In this document: positions 43,696 through 52,354 of the stretch, piece after piece
Numbering within the stretch: the first letter of the stretch is position 1
How the letters are laid out: the number at the start of each line of letters is the position of its first letter
Origin: Bin103 sp002238925
GTDB lineage: Bacteria; Spirochaetota; Spirochaetia; SZUA-6; Bin103
Length of the DNA: 64,000 nt
Assembly (NCBI GenBank): GCA_965208065.1
Contig: OZ242313.1
Location: 2,852,001 to 2,916,000, forward strand
Direction: 5' to 3'
Position numbers and translations under genes: made by a program
The notes under the pieces: generated by a model
Told to the model about the DNA's origin: nothing
Seen by the model: only the letters and a program-made list of their open reading frames with translations
The model's database searches: none

Positions 43696-45429
43696 ATGAT
43701 TACCTCCCGGCAACTCGCGGTACGGCACCGCTATCTCCACGTACCGGTACGTTACGATGCCCGCGCCGGATTGATGCGCGTGTCCGCGGATGGCGCGCAG
43801 ATACTCAAGTTCGCCGCCAAGGTGACTGCCGGGCCCGCCGACTACGTGACGTTCGCCGACTTGGCAACTTGCCAGGGGCAGACTATCGAAGTCTCCTTCG
43901 ACAGCGGCGCGGATCCGGGCGTCCCGCTGGACGGATTGGCGCTCGCCGACACGCTGCCCGATGCCGATGGCATCTACCGGGAGCGTTACCGCCCGCAGTT
44001 TCACTTCTCATCGCGGCGCGGCTTCATCAACGACCCCAACGGGCTGGTGTACTTTGCCGGCGAATACCACCTGTTCTACCAGCATCAGCCGTTCGGCACC
44101 GACATCGGCCACGATCTGAAGTTTTGGGGACACGCGGTGAGCCGCGACCTGGTGCACTGGGAAGAGCTGCCGGCGGCCCTCGCGCCCGATGAGCACGGCG
44201 CCATGTACTCAGGGTCGGCGGTCGTGGACTGGCACAACACCAGCGGCTTGCAAAGCGGAAACGATCCTGCGCTGGTGGCGCTGTACACCGCCGACGGTCG
44301 CTCTGCCGACGAGGAGCGGCCGTTCACCCAATGCCTGGCATACAGCAACGACCGCGGACGCACTTGGTGCAAGCATCCCGACAACCCGGTGCTGCCCCAC
44401 ATCGCCGGCCTCAATCGCGACCCGCGCGTGTTCTGGCACCAGCCGCACGGCTGCTGGGTAATGGTGCTGTACCTTGATGGCGACCAGTTTGCCATATTCA
44501 CCTCCCCCAACCTGAGAAATTGGACCCGGCGCAACGAGGTGCGCCTCCCCACTCACAGTTGTCCCGACCTGTTTCAGCTCGCGGTGGACGGCAATCCGGA
44601 CGATCTGCGCTGGGTGCTGTGGGCGGCGGATACCCGCTACCTCGTGGGCAGCTTCGACGGCGAACGTTTCGTCGCTGATGCATTGCACGTGGGGGGTGTG
44701 GAACTGCGCCAACAGCCGCGCGGCACCGCCTACGCCGCCCAGACCTGGAGTGACGTCCCGGCAGACGACGGGCGCGTGCTGCAGATCGCCTGGCTGCGTA
44801 CCACGCCGCCCGGCATGCCGTTCACGCATTGCATGACGCTGCCTTGCGAGTTGGCCCTGCGCAGCACTCCAGGCGGCGTGCGCCTGTGCTCGTCGCCGGC
44901 GCGCGAGCTGCAGACGCTGCGCCGGGAACACCGCCGCTGGCGCGGCCTGGTGCTTGATCCCGATGCGGTGCCGCCGCCGGCAGCGCCGTTCTCCGGCGTG
45001 CCGGCGCGCTATGGCGACTGGGGCATCCATCCACTGGCGCGCATCCAGGACACCGCCGAGGTGATGATCGAAATCGCGCCCGGCGGCGCGGATTGCGTGG
45101 CGGTGGTGCTGCGCGGTATCTGGATCGTCTATGATGCCAGAGCGCACCGGCTGTCGTGTGCCGTCGGGCGGCCCGGTTCTGCCGATACATCCGAGGTGGC
45201 GATCGACTTGGAGCGTGGACTGCTCTGTCTTCATATCCTGCTGGACCGCGCTTCCATCGAGGTGTTCGGCGCCGGCGGCGCAGTGGTGGTCCCGCTCGGC
45301 GTGGTGCCAACGGATGATGCACACGAGTTGGCGGTGGCCGCACGAGGCGGCTGCGCGCGGGTGCGCTGCCTCGACCTGTGGCGCCTGGCGTCGATCTGGA
45401 ACAAGGAATCTGGAACAAGGAGTGACTGA
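43696..45429 (+). CDS. GH32 family glycoside hydrolase (fructan/sucrose type), atypical active site
   Basis: 577 residues: an N-terminal beta segment of about 100 residues, a GH32 five-bladed propeller, and a C-terminal beta-sandwich. The nucleophile Asp is in FINDPNGL (Asp113) and the transition-state stabiliser in RDP (241-243). The third motif, normally ECP with the acid/base Glu, reads HSCPDLF (Ser288 in place of Glu), so classical retaining hydrolysis may be lost or altered. No signal peptide, so it is cytosolic and would act on imported oligosaccharides. ATG 43696 is chosen; the frame upstream is the PhyH shadow. It ends 3 bp before the isomerase. Confidence 0.88.
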   Translation: MITSRQLAVRHRYLHVPVRYDARAGLMRVSADGAQILKFAAKVTAGPADYVTFADLATCQGQTIEVSFDSGADPGVPLDGLALADTLPDADGIYRERYRPQFHFSSRRGFINDPNGLVYFAGEYHLFYQHQPFGTDIGHDLKFWGHAVSRDLVHWEELPAALAPDEHGAMYSGSAVVDWHNTSGLQSGNDPALVALYTADGRSADEERPFTQCLAYSNDRGRTWCKHPDNPVLPHIAGLNRDPRVFWHQPHGCWVMVLYLDGDQFAIFTSPNLRNWTRRNEVRLPTHSCPDLFQLAVDGNPDDLRWVLWAADTRYLVGSFDGERFVADALHVGGVELRQQPRGTAYAAQTWSDVPADDGRVLQIAWLRTTPPGMPFTHCMTLPCELALRSTPGGVRLCSSPARELQTLRREHRRWRGLVLDPDAVPPPAAPFSGVPARYGDWGIHPLARIQDTAEVMIEIAPGGADCVAVVLRGIWIVYDARAHRLSCAVGRPGSADTSEVAIDLERGLLCLHILLDRASIEVFGAGGAVVVPLGVVPTDDAHELAVAARGGCARVRCLDLWRLASIWNKESGTRSD

Positions 45430-45432
45430 GCG

Positions 45433-46206
45433 ATGGTGAAGGAATTGAAAGCCGGAGCGCAGCTTTATACAGTGCGCGACTATACCCAAACCGCGAAAGG
45501 CGTGGCGGAGTCGATGCGCAAGGTAGCCGAGATGGGCTATCGCGCCGTGCAGGTGTCCGCGTTCGGTCCGATCGCGCCGCAGGAGGTGGCACGGATAGCC
45601 GGCGACCACGGCCTGGAGATCGTAGCCACCCACTTCGGCTGGGACGAGTTCCGCGACAACCTCGCACACTTGATCGAGGTTCACCAGATGTGGGGTTGCC
45701 GGCACGCGGCGATCGGCGGCCTGCCCAAGGAGTACTTCCGGGCCGGCGGAGCGGCACAGTTTGCCGGTGAACTGGGGCCGATCGCGAACCGGCTGGCGGC
45801 GGCCGGCGTCGACTTCTCCTACCACAACCACAGCCACGAACTGGTCCGCTATGGGGCAACCACCTGGTTGCACCAAGTGTACGAGGCGGCGCCGCCGGAG
45901 CATCTCAACGCGGAATTGGACGTGTATTGGCTGGCCGCCGGCGGCGCCGATCCGGCGCAATGGATCAGCGACCTCGGCGCGCGCCAGCCGGTTATCCACT
46001 TCAAGGACATGGTGGTGCTTCCGGACCGCACGCAACGGTTCGCCCCGGTCGGCGCCGGCAATCTGAACTGGCCGCGCATTGTGGCGGCGAGCCGCGGCGT
46101 CGGCGTGGAATGGGCGCTGGTGGAGCAGGACCAGACCTACGGCGCCGACCCGTTCGCGGAACTCGCGGCGAGCCTGCGCTTTCTGCAGGGGATGGGCATA
46201 AGTTAG
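45433..46206 (+). CDS. Sugar phosphate isomerase/epimerase (AP_endonuclease_2 TIM barrel)
   Basis: 257-residue TIM-barrel protein of the IolE/xylose-isomerase-like group. Metal-binding positions are visible: HFGWDEF, FSYHNHSHEL, ELDVYW, VIHFKDM and the Glu in ALVEQDQ. AAGGAG precedes the ATG and comes from a short repeat in the end of the GH32 gene. The family handles keto- or inosose-type sugars; the substrate here is unknown. It lies between GH32 and the glyoxalase-like gene. Confidence 0.9.
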   Translation: MVKELKAGAQLYTVRDYTQTAKGVAESMRKVAEMGYRAVQVSAFGPIAPQEVARIAGDHGLEIVATHFGWDEFRDNLAHLIEVHQMWGCRHAAIGGLPKEYFRAGGAAQFAGELGPIANRLAAAGVDFSYHNHSHELVRYGATTWLHQVYEAAPPEHLNAELDVYWLAAGGADPAQWISDLGARQPVIHFKDMVVLPDRTQRFAPVGAGNLNWPRIVAASRGVGVEWALVEQDQTYGADPFAELAASLRFLQGMGIS

Positions 46207-46210
46207 ACGG

Positions 46211-46882
46211 ATGCGACGGATGCGGGCGGCCATTGACCACCTGGTGTACGGCGTACCGGAGTTGACGGCGGGGGTTGCACGGCTGGCAGACCTGCTCGGC
46301 GTCACCGCCGCCCCCGGCGGCAGCCACGAAGGACGCGGTAGCCACAACGCGCTACTTTCGCTCGGCGACGGCGCCTACCTCGAAATCATCGCTCCCGATC
46401 CGGCACAGCCGAAGCCGCCCGGGCCGCGTCCGTTCGGCCTCGACTCGCTCACCGAGCCGCGTCTGGTCACCTTCGCCGTGCATGCGGAACGCAGCGGCGG
46501 GGCGGAGCCGGAGGCGGCGGCGGGCCGGCTGCAACGCTGGCGTGCGCACGCCGTGTCGCATGGCTACGACCCGGGCCCGGTGGCTGCCGGAAGCCGCCGC
46601 CGCCCCGACGGCTCGCTGTTGGTCTGGCACCTGTGCCAACACCAGGTGCTGCCGTTCGACGGGTTGGTGCCGTTCCTGATCGACTGGGGCGCGGCCGGTT
46701 CGCCGGCCTCCTCGACCCCGCCGGGCTGCCGGCTGCTCGCCGTGGAGGTGTGCTCGCGACAGCCGGAGCCGGTTGCCGCCGCGCTGCACGCGCTCGGGGT
46801 TGCGGCACCGGTGCGCCACGACGATCGGCCCGGCCTGCGGGCCACACTGGCCACGCCGCGCGGTACCGTCGAGTTGCACTGA
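46211..46882 (+). CDS. Glyoxalase-like (VOC) domain protein
   Basis: 223 residues, a VOC/glyoxalase-3-like protein: IDHLVYGVPELTAGVARLADLLG at the start and ALLSLGDGAYLEIIAPDP forming the first beta-alpha-beta unit, then a second weaker unit (LLAVEVCSRQPEPVAAALHALG, VELH). Metal ligands H/E are at IDH and LEII. Starts 4 bp after the isomerase, so it is co-translated. Substrate unknown. Confidence 0.85.
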   Translation: MRRMRAAIDHLVYGVPELTAGVARLADLLGVTAAPGGSHEGRGSHNALLSLGDGAYLEIIAPDPAQPKPPGPRPFGLDSLTEPRLVTFAVHAERSGGAEPEAAAGRLQRWRAHAVSHGYDPGPVAAGSRRRPDGSLLVWHLCQHQVLPFDGLVPFLIDWGAAGSPASSTPPGCRLLAVEVCSRQPEPVAAALHALGVAAPVRHDDRPGLRATLATPRGTVELH

Positions 46883-46966
46883 CCCGGCGGCGGCGCGCGA
46901 CCTGCGCCCTGTGCCCTGCGTACGCGCCGCGCCCGACTCGGACCGCTACGCGCGACCCGAGCGGCG

Positions 46967-48106
46967 CTACAACGGCGCGGACCCGGGAGCCAGGTGGTCG
47001 TTGACGACAGACTCGTTCAACTCCACGCCGAGACCGGGCCCTTGCGGCACCACGAATCGGCCACCGGCGATCAGCGGCTCCGGGCTGCGCACCAGGTCCC
47101 AGCGCCACGCCACCTGGTCGGAATGATACGGCAGTTCCATGCTGTTCAGGTTGCGCACCGCGGCGCACACGTGCGAACTCGCCACCAGGCCCAGCGGCGA
47201 GGTGATGTTGTGGGCTGCGAACGGCAGGTAATACAGGTCGGCAAGGTCGGCGATCTTCTTCGCCTCCGCCATGCCGCCGGTGGCGGCGACGTCCACGTGC
47301 ACGAGGTCGCACGCCTGCTGTTCGATCAGGTCGCGGAATCCGTCGCGGCGGTAGCGCCACTCCCCGGTGCAGATCGGGATCGGCGTACTGCGCGTCACCT
47401 TGGCGAGAGCGGCCGTGTTCTCCGGTGGCACCGGATCTTCCAGAAACATGAGCCGGAACGGAGCCAGACGTTCGGCGAGCAGCAGCACGTCGCGCACCTG
47501 GTAAATGCCGTGACAATCGATTGCCAGGTCGACGTGCTCTCCGGCCCCCGCGCGCGCGGCCGCCACCAGTTCCGTCATGAACTCCAGTTCCGCCCGGCTC
47601 AGGCCGCGCGCCAACAGGTCATGACTCAGTTCATCGGCGGAGTGGTCGATGTCAAACTTGATGGCATCGAATCCCTCGGCGGCCGCTTCACGCGCCCGTT
47701 CCCGCCAACTCGACGGCGTGTTTTCCATTCCGATTCCGCGCCCGACATCGGCGTACAGTCGAACTCGATCACGGTACGCGCCGCCGAGCAGCCGGAAGGC
47801 AGGCACACCGAGCGCCTTTCCGGCCAGATCCCACAGTGCGGTTTCGACACCGCCAATCGCCCCGACCAGCATACCACCGGACGAATCGCCGGTGTTCGAT
47901 GTCAGCATCCGCTGCACGAGAGGCTCCACGTTGCGCGCGTCCGCACCTACCAACAGTGGCGCCAAGCGGCGCTCGATCAGCTCGCAGATACCTACTCCGG
48001 GATGCGCTTCTCCGGTTCCGGAGATTCCGGTATCGGTCTCCAGCCGCACATAGTTCCAGGTCTTGGTGCCCGCTACCGCAACCGTGTTCAGTGACGTAAT
48101 GGTCAT
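46967..48106 (-). CDS. Enolase-superfamily dehydratase (mandelate racemase/galactonate dehydratase type)
   Basis: 379 residues. The N-terminal capping domain (NYVRLETDTGISGTGEAHPG) and the barrel with the Mg2+ ligands Asp in IDCHG, Glu in FLEDPVPPEN and Glu in CTGEWRYR are present, plus the general base Lys in FDAIKFDID and the late His of AAHNITSPLG. These place it near sugar-acid dehydratases such as galactonate/gluconate dehydratase. ATG 48106 is preferred to longer in-frame starts with a non-coding extension. It converges with the glyoxalase-like gene. Confidence 0.9.
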   Translation of the reverse strand: MTITSLNTVAVAGTKTWNYVRLETDTGISGTGEAHPGVGICELIERRLAPLLVGADARNVEPLVQRMLTSNTGDSSGGMLVGAIGGVETALWDLAGKALGVPAFRLLGGAYRDRVRLYADVGRGIGMENTPSSWRERAREAAAEGFDAIKFDIDHSADELSHDLLARGLSRAELEFMTELVAAARAGAGEHVDLAIDCHGIYQVRDVLLLAERLAPFRLMFLEDPVPPENTAALAKVTRSTPIPICTGEWRYRRDGFRDLIEQQACDLVHVDVAATGGMAEAKKIADLADLYYLPFAAHNITSPLGLVASSHVCAAVRNLNSMELPYHSDQVAWRWDLVRSPEPLIAGGRFVVPQGPGLGVELNESVVNDHLAPGSAPL

Positions 48107-48365
48107 GAAGGCGTTATATCGCAGCGTGCGTATCGGCGCAATATTGACATGCGTTTTGGCGCGACAAGGGCTCTTGACGGATGCCCCAATTGACGACAAT
48201 GGTATGGAAAATCTTGCGTTCACGGAGGAATCGCGGGACAACGACGGACCCGTAGCCGCACTTGACCCGCGCAAACCCGGAAACGCATTATTCGGTTACC
48301 GATCGCTTCGGCGAGGTATAACATGAGGGTGTGCGCAAGCAACCCAAAACAGATAGGAGGGCATC

Positions 48366-48623
48366 ATGCCAAGATTCTCAATTCGTCAGCCGACAGAAGT
48401 CAAGGAGAAAGGCGTAACCAAGGCGCTTGTCGAGAAGTACGAGAAGTACATTGGTCGCATCGAGGGAGCCGCGGTCGGCCAGTTGACGTTCCGCGAGTCC
48501 GAGGACATCAATCAGGCCCGCGAAGCGCTGCGGGCTGCCGCCGACAAACAGGGTGTAGACCTGATCATTCGGCGGCCGCGCGGCGTCGACAACCGACTCG
48601 AGTTCCGCCGCCGCACCGGCTGA
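48366..48623 (+). CDS. Small basic protein of unknown function
   Basis: 85 residues with a very good ribosome site (AGGAGGGCATC then ATG). Helical charged N-terminal half (EVKEKGVTKALVEKYEKYIGRIEG) and an alternating C-terminus (DLIIRRPRGVDNRLEFRRR). The strong start and single-gene unit suggest a well-expressed housekeeping or DNA/RNA-binding protein. Upstream, TATAAC at 48316-48321 may be its -10 box. No family recognised. Confidence 0.65.
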   Translation: MPRFSIRQPTEVKEKGVTKALVEKYEKYIGRIEGAAVGQLTFRESEDINQAREALRAAADKQGVDLIIRRPRGVDNRLEFRRRTG

Positions 48624-48663
48624 TCAGCCGGTACACGGCCGCGGCCAACCAGCAACGGTTGCG

Positions 48664-48698
48664 GGCCGGACGCCCGGTATGTGTGCCGGGCGTCGGCC
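48664..48698 (+). terminator. Terminator-like hairpin after the 85-aa gene
   Basis: GGCCGGACGCCCGG and its complement (one bulged base) around an 8-nt loop TATGTGTG. No T-run follows, so this may be a processing or stability structure instead. Confidence 0.45.
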
Positions 48699-48856
48699 GC
48701 GGTCGTGCCCGTCCTTACCCCGACCACACACCGGCGTATAAGCTTGTTGCCCGGCCGCGACTCCTTGCGTAAGCTAGGCATGCGTGCACTGCCGCAGCGG
48801 CCCTCCGGAGTTCGTATGCGGCGATAGCGGCTCCACCGGTCACGCAGGGAGGCCCC

Positions 48857-49573
48857 GTGATATCAGTGGACAACGTGACCAAGGTGTATCGCAGCGGCAG
48901 CACCGAGGTCGCGGCCCTGCGCGGCGTCAGTTTGCAAGTGGAGGATGGTTCGTTTCTGGCCATCGCCGGCCCCTCCGGTTCCGGCAAGACCACCTTGCTC
49001 AACTTGATCGGTTGTCTCGATACGGCTTCCAGTGGCGAGGTGATAATCGGCGGCGTGCGCGTCTCCGACTCGAACCGCAAGCAGCTTGCCCTGTTTCGGC
49101 GCCATCATCTCGGCTTCATCTTTCAATCGTTCAATCTCATCCCGGTGCTTACCGCTTACGAGAACGTCTCGTTCGCACTGTCGCTGCTCATTCGCGACCG
49201 CACACGGGTGCGCGACCGGACCATGGCAATACTCGCCGACGTCGGTTTGGCAGACATGGCCGACCGCCGCCCGGGCGAACTGTCCGGGGGCCAGCAGCAG
49301 CGGGTGGCGATTGCGCGCGCACTGGTAAAGGGCCCGGACATCGTACTCGCCGACGAGCCCACCGCCAATGTCGACTCGGAGACCGGCGAGGGGCTGCTGG
49401 AGTTGATGCGCGAGCTCAACCGGAGGCACTCGACCACCTTTCTGTTTTCCACCCACGACGGCATGGTCATGGACTATGCAGACCGTCTGGTAACGTTGCA
49501 GGACGGCCGGATTACCGGTGATGAGACGCGCCCCGCCGAGAGCCAGTCGGCGGCTGCAGCGGGCAGCGGGTAG
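48857..49573 (+). CDS. ABC transporter ATPase, LolD/MacB-type
   Basis: 238-residue ATPase that would energise the following FtsX-type permeases. Walker A GPSGSGKTT, Q-loop FIFQSFNL, signature LSGGQQQ, Walker B IVLADEPTANVD and H-loop STHD are all intact. GTG 48857 follows GGAGG. It opens a six-gene operon (permease, permease, LolA-like, beta-barrel-like, permease) with gaps from 8 bp to overlapping starts and stops, except the repeat region after the first permease. The whole unit looks like an outer-envelope lipoprotein or substrate exporter. Confidence 0.95.
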   Translation: MISVDNVTKVYRSGSTEVAALRGVSLQVEDGSFLAIAGPSGSGKTTLLNLIGCLDTASSGEVIIGGVRVSDSNRKQLALFRRHHLGFIFQSFNLIPVLTAYENVSFALSLLIRDRTRVRDRTMAILADVGLADMADRRPGELSGGQQQRVAIARALVKGPDIVLADEPTANVDSETGEGLLELMRELNRRHSTTFLFSTHDGMVMDYADRLVTLQDGRITGDETRPAESQSAAAAGSG

Positions 49574-49580
49574 CGGGCCG

Positions 49581-50927
49581 ATGGCGTCGCTGTCGTCGCG
49601 CGCACTGACCTCTGCACCGGCCGCGTCCGGGGCAGCCTCCCGCGGCGGGGGCGGTAACGGGAAGTTCCTGCTCCGGTTGGCGTGGCGAAATCTGAGCCGG
49701 CACCGGCGCCGCACCGTTATCACCACCGTCGCCCTGGCGGTCAGCGTTGCGGTGCTGATCTTCATGGACTCCATGCTCGGCGGCATCGACCAGGAGTCGC
49801 AGCGCAATCTCGTGTGGTACGAAACCGGCTCCGGCAGGGTGGTCACTCACGCCCAGTTGGAAGACTTGGACCAGGTGGCTCTGAAGCATGAGCTGGTCGA
49901 CTACCTCCCCCTCTCGGAGGCGCTGTCTGCGCGCGGCATTGCCAATACGCCGCGTGTCGGATTTGTCGGGGAACTGTTTTTCGGCGAGGGATCATTGCCG
50001 ATTCGGCTGATCGGCATCGATCCGGACACCGACGAGGACGTTTACCGGTTGCGGGACTCTCTGTTGCCGGACAGCTCGTACCTTGAAGCCGGCATACCCG
50101 GGCTCATTCTCGGTTCCTGGACCACCGACGACCTGGGACTCTCGCTTGGCGACTTCGTCGAGGTTCGGACCCGCACCCGGCATGGCGCCATGCAGGTGTT
50201 GGAGCTTGAGCTGGTCGGTATCCTGCTCAGTCCCAATCCGACGATTAACCGCGGGGTCGGCTACTTGCCGCTTGATGTCGCCCAGTATGACCTGGAGATG
50301 GAGGGTGTCACCGAAATCTCCCTCGGCGCCCTGCCGTCCGGTCTGGGGCGTCCGATCGCGGTTCCCACCGGCGCCTTCCTGAACCGCGAGATCGAGCGCT
50401 TGAATGCCGAGCTGGGAGCACGATTTCCGAACGCGGCGGCCGTCGGATGGCCACAGTTGGCGCGCGACTATCTGGCGTTGATGGAAACCAAGAGTTCCAG
50501 CAACGCCATGTTGCTGTTTCTCATCCTGCTGATTGCTGCAGTCGGTATTTCCAACACCATGTTGATCGCGGTGTACGAACGCATCCGCGAATTTGGCATG
50601 ATGCGCGCCCTTGGCATGGACGATGCGGCGATCCGGGCAACGATGGTGTTTGAGGCGGGCATTATTGGCCTGCTCGGGTCAATGGCGGGGCTCGTCGTGG
50701 GCGCGGCCGCCACCTTCTGGCTGGTCAATTGGGGAATCGACGTAAGCGGACTCTACGGTGACGTGAGTATCGGGTACCGGGTTACCGGCGAGTTCCGAGG
50801 CGCCTGGAACCCCGGCACCTTGGCGACTTCGGTGGTGTTTGGCGTGCTTGCGAGTATGGCGATTGCACTGTTGCCGGCGCGCCGGGCGCTGCGTCTCGAC
50901 GTGGTTCAGTGCCTTCGTCATGAGTGA
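49581..50927 (+). CDS. FtsX-like ABC permease (copy 1 of paralogous pair)
   Basis: 448 residues. One N-terminal membrane helix (RRTVITTVALAVSVAVLIFMDSM) opens a large extracytoplasmic domain (residues 60-290, MacB_PCD-like), then three C-terminal helices form the FtsX domain (FLILLIAAVGISNTMLIAVYERIREFGMMRALGM and after, with ARRALRLDVVQCLRHE at the end). It is very similar to the permease at 54273 over its whole length, including TGSGRVVT, FFGEGSLPIRLI and EVRTRTRHGAMQVLELEL. ATG 49581 lies 8 bp after the ATPase stop. The stop codon is inside the first unit of a 19-bp tandem repeat. Confidence 0.93.
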   Translation: MASLSSRALTSAPAASGAASRGGGGNGKFLLRLAWRNLSRHRRRTVITTVALAVSVAVLIFMDSMLGGIDQESQRNLVWYETGSGRVVTHAQLEDLDQVALKHELVDYLPLSEALSARGIANTPRVGFVGELFFGEGSLPIRLIGIDPDTDEDVYRLRDSLLPDSSYLEAGIPGLILGSWTTDDLGLSLGDFVEVRTRTRHGAMQVLELELVGILLSPNPTINRGVGYLPLDVAQYDLEMEGVTEISLGALPSGLGRPIAVPTGAFLNREIERLNAELGARFPNAAAVGWPQLARDYLALMETKSSSNAMLLFLILLIAAVGISNTMLIAVYERIREFGMMRALGMDDAAIRATMVFEAGIIGLLGSMAGLVVGAAATFWLVNWGIDVSGLYGDVSIGYRVTGEFRGAWNPGTLATSVVFGVLASMAIALLPARRALRLDVVQCLRHE

Positions 50928-51029
50928 CGGGGTGCGTCATGAGTGACGGGGTGCGTCATGAGTGACGGGGTGCGTCATGAGTGACGGGATGCGTCATGAG
51001 TGACGGGATGCGTCATGAGTGACCGGATG
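50916..51029. repeat. 19-bp tandem repeat, six units, inside the envelope operon
   Basis: Six head-to-tail copies of a 19-bp unit beginning CGTCATGAGTGACGGGGTG (later units GGGATG, last GACCGGATG). The first unit contains the last codons and stop of permease 1. It fills most of the gap before permease 2, and 19 is not a multiple of three. Every unit holds ATG and TGA (CATGAGTGA), so it could affect re-initiation or vary in copy number. Confidence 0.95.
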
Positions 51030-51062
51030 CGGGCGAGCGCATGAGCCGATGGGGGTGAATCG

Positions 51063-52352
51063 ATGAAGCTGTGGCGAATTGCCTTGCGCAACGTGGCGCG
51101 CAACAAGCGCCGCTCGCTGCTGTCCGGAACCGCCATCGCGGTGGCGACCCTGTCCGTGGTGCTGCTGTTCTCGCTGATTGCCGGCATGCTCGGCGACACG
51201 GTGGCCATCGCGCTGACCTATGACACCGGCCATGTGCAGGTGCGCCACCCGGAGTTCGGCCGTTACGAGCACCTCAGTCCCGTGCACCTGGCGGTGTCCG
51301 ACGCGGAGACCGTGCAGGCGCGGCTCGAAGCGCTGCCGGTGGTGGCCTCGGTGCTGCCGCGGGTACGGTTTGGCGGGGCCATCTACCGGGAAGACCAGAA
51401 CCACGCCGTGTACGGCATTGGCGTCGACTTTGGCCGCGAGATCGCGGCCGCCGCCCAACGCCTGCCGCATCTTGCTCCTGACGCGGGCGCGCCGCCCGCC
51501 CTGGAAGATTTCGCCCGGATGTGGCGGCTGGATCTGTTCGGCGGCGTGCTGCCCGATTCCGGGGCGCGCGAACTGGTAATGTCGAAGACGCTCGCCGACG
51601 AGTTGGGCGTGACAACGGGCGACAAGCTGACGATTCTCACCCGCACCGCGGTGATGAGCACGCAGGCGTGGACCTTCCGCATCAGCGGGCTGGTGGGGTT
51701 CCCGGTCGGCGGACTGAGCCGGATGGTGCTGCTGCCGATCGGCGTGGCGCAACGTTTTCTGCAGCTCGACGCGACCGGCGCGGTCACTGACCTGGTGCTG
51801 TACACTGCCCGCGACGATCAGGTGCCGGACCTTGTGGCCGCGGTCAGCGATGCGGTCGGAGACCGGCTGCAAGTGCGGTCGTGGACCGAGGAAAACGCCA
51901 TGTACCGGCTGCTTCAGCTCGCGACGCGCATTTACGACATCATCTCGCTGGTGTTCTTCCTGCTGGCCACCACGGTAATCGTCAACACGACAATGATGGT
52001 GGTGTACGAGCGGATGCGCGAAATCGGCACCATTGCGGCGCTTGGCATGACCGGTGCGCAGATTACCCGGTTGTTTTTCCTGGAGGCGCTGTTTATCGGG
52101 GTGGCTGCCGCGCTGGTTGGTGTGGGCCTGGGAATTGCCGTGGTACTGCCGCTGTCGCAGGTCGGGATCGATTACACCGAGGCCATGGAAGGAGTGGAAT
52201 TGAACATGTCGAATATCATTTACCCGCAACTCAGCCTGCGTTCCACGGCGCTGGTGCTGTGCTACTCGATTGCCGTGACCGCGGCCGCATCGTTCTGGCC
52301 GACCCGACGGGCGGCCAGGTTGCACCCGGTTACCGCGCTCCGGGCGACCTGA
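51063..52352 (+). CDS. FtsX-like ABC permease (second type)
   Basis: 429 residues, same topology as the other two: a membrane helix (LLSGTAIAVATLSVVLLFSLIAGM), an extracytoplasmic domain, then three helices (ISLVFFLLATTVIVNTTMMVVYERMREIGTIAALGM, LVLCYSIAVTAAASFWPTRRA). It is clearly different from the permease 1/permease 3 pair, so the transporter is likely a heterodimer as in LolC/LolE. ATG 51063 has GGGGGTGA in front. The LolA-like gene starts 2 bp after its stop. Confidence 0.92.
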   Translation: MKLWRIALRNVARNKRRSLLSGTAIAVATLSVVLLFSLIAGMLGDTVAIALTYDTGHVQVRHPEFGRYEHLSPVHLAVSDAETVQARLEALPVVASVLPRVRFGGAIYREDQNHAVYGIGVDFGREIAAAAQRLPHLAPDAGAPPALEDFARMWRLDLFGGVLPDSGARELVMSKTLADELGVTTGDKLTILTRTAVMSTQAWTFRISGLVGFPVGGLSRMVLLPIGVAQRFLQLDATGAVTDLVLYTARDDQVPDLVAAVSDAVGDRLQVRSWTEENAMYRLLQLATRIYDIISLVFFLLATTVIVNTTMMVVYERMREIGTIAALGMTGAQITRLFFLEALFIGVAAALVGVGLGIAVVLPLSQVGIDYTEAMEGVELNMSNIIYPQLSLRSTALVLCYSIAVTAAASFWPTRRAARLHPVTALRAT

Positions 52353-52354
52353 CC

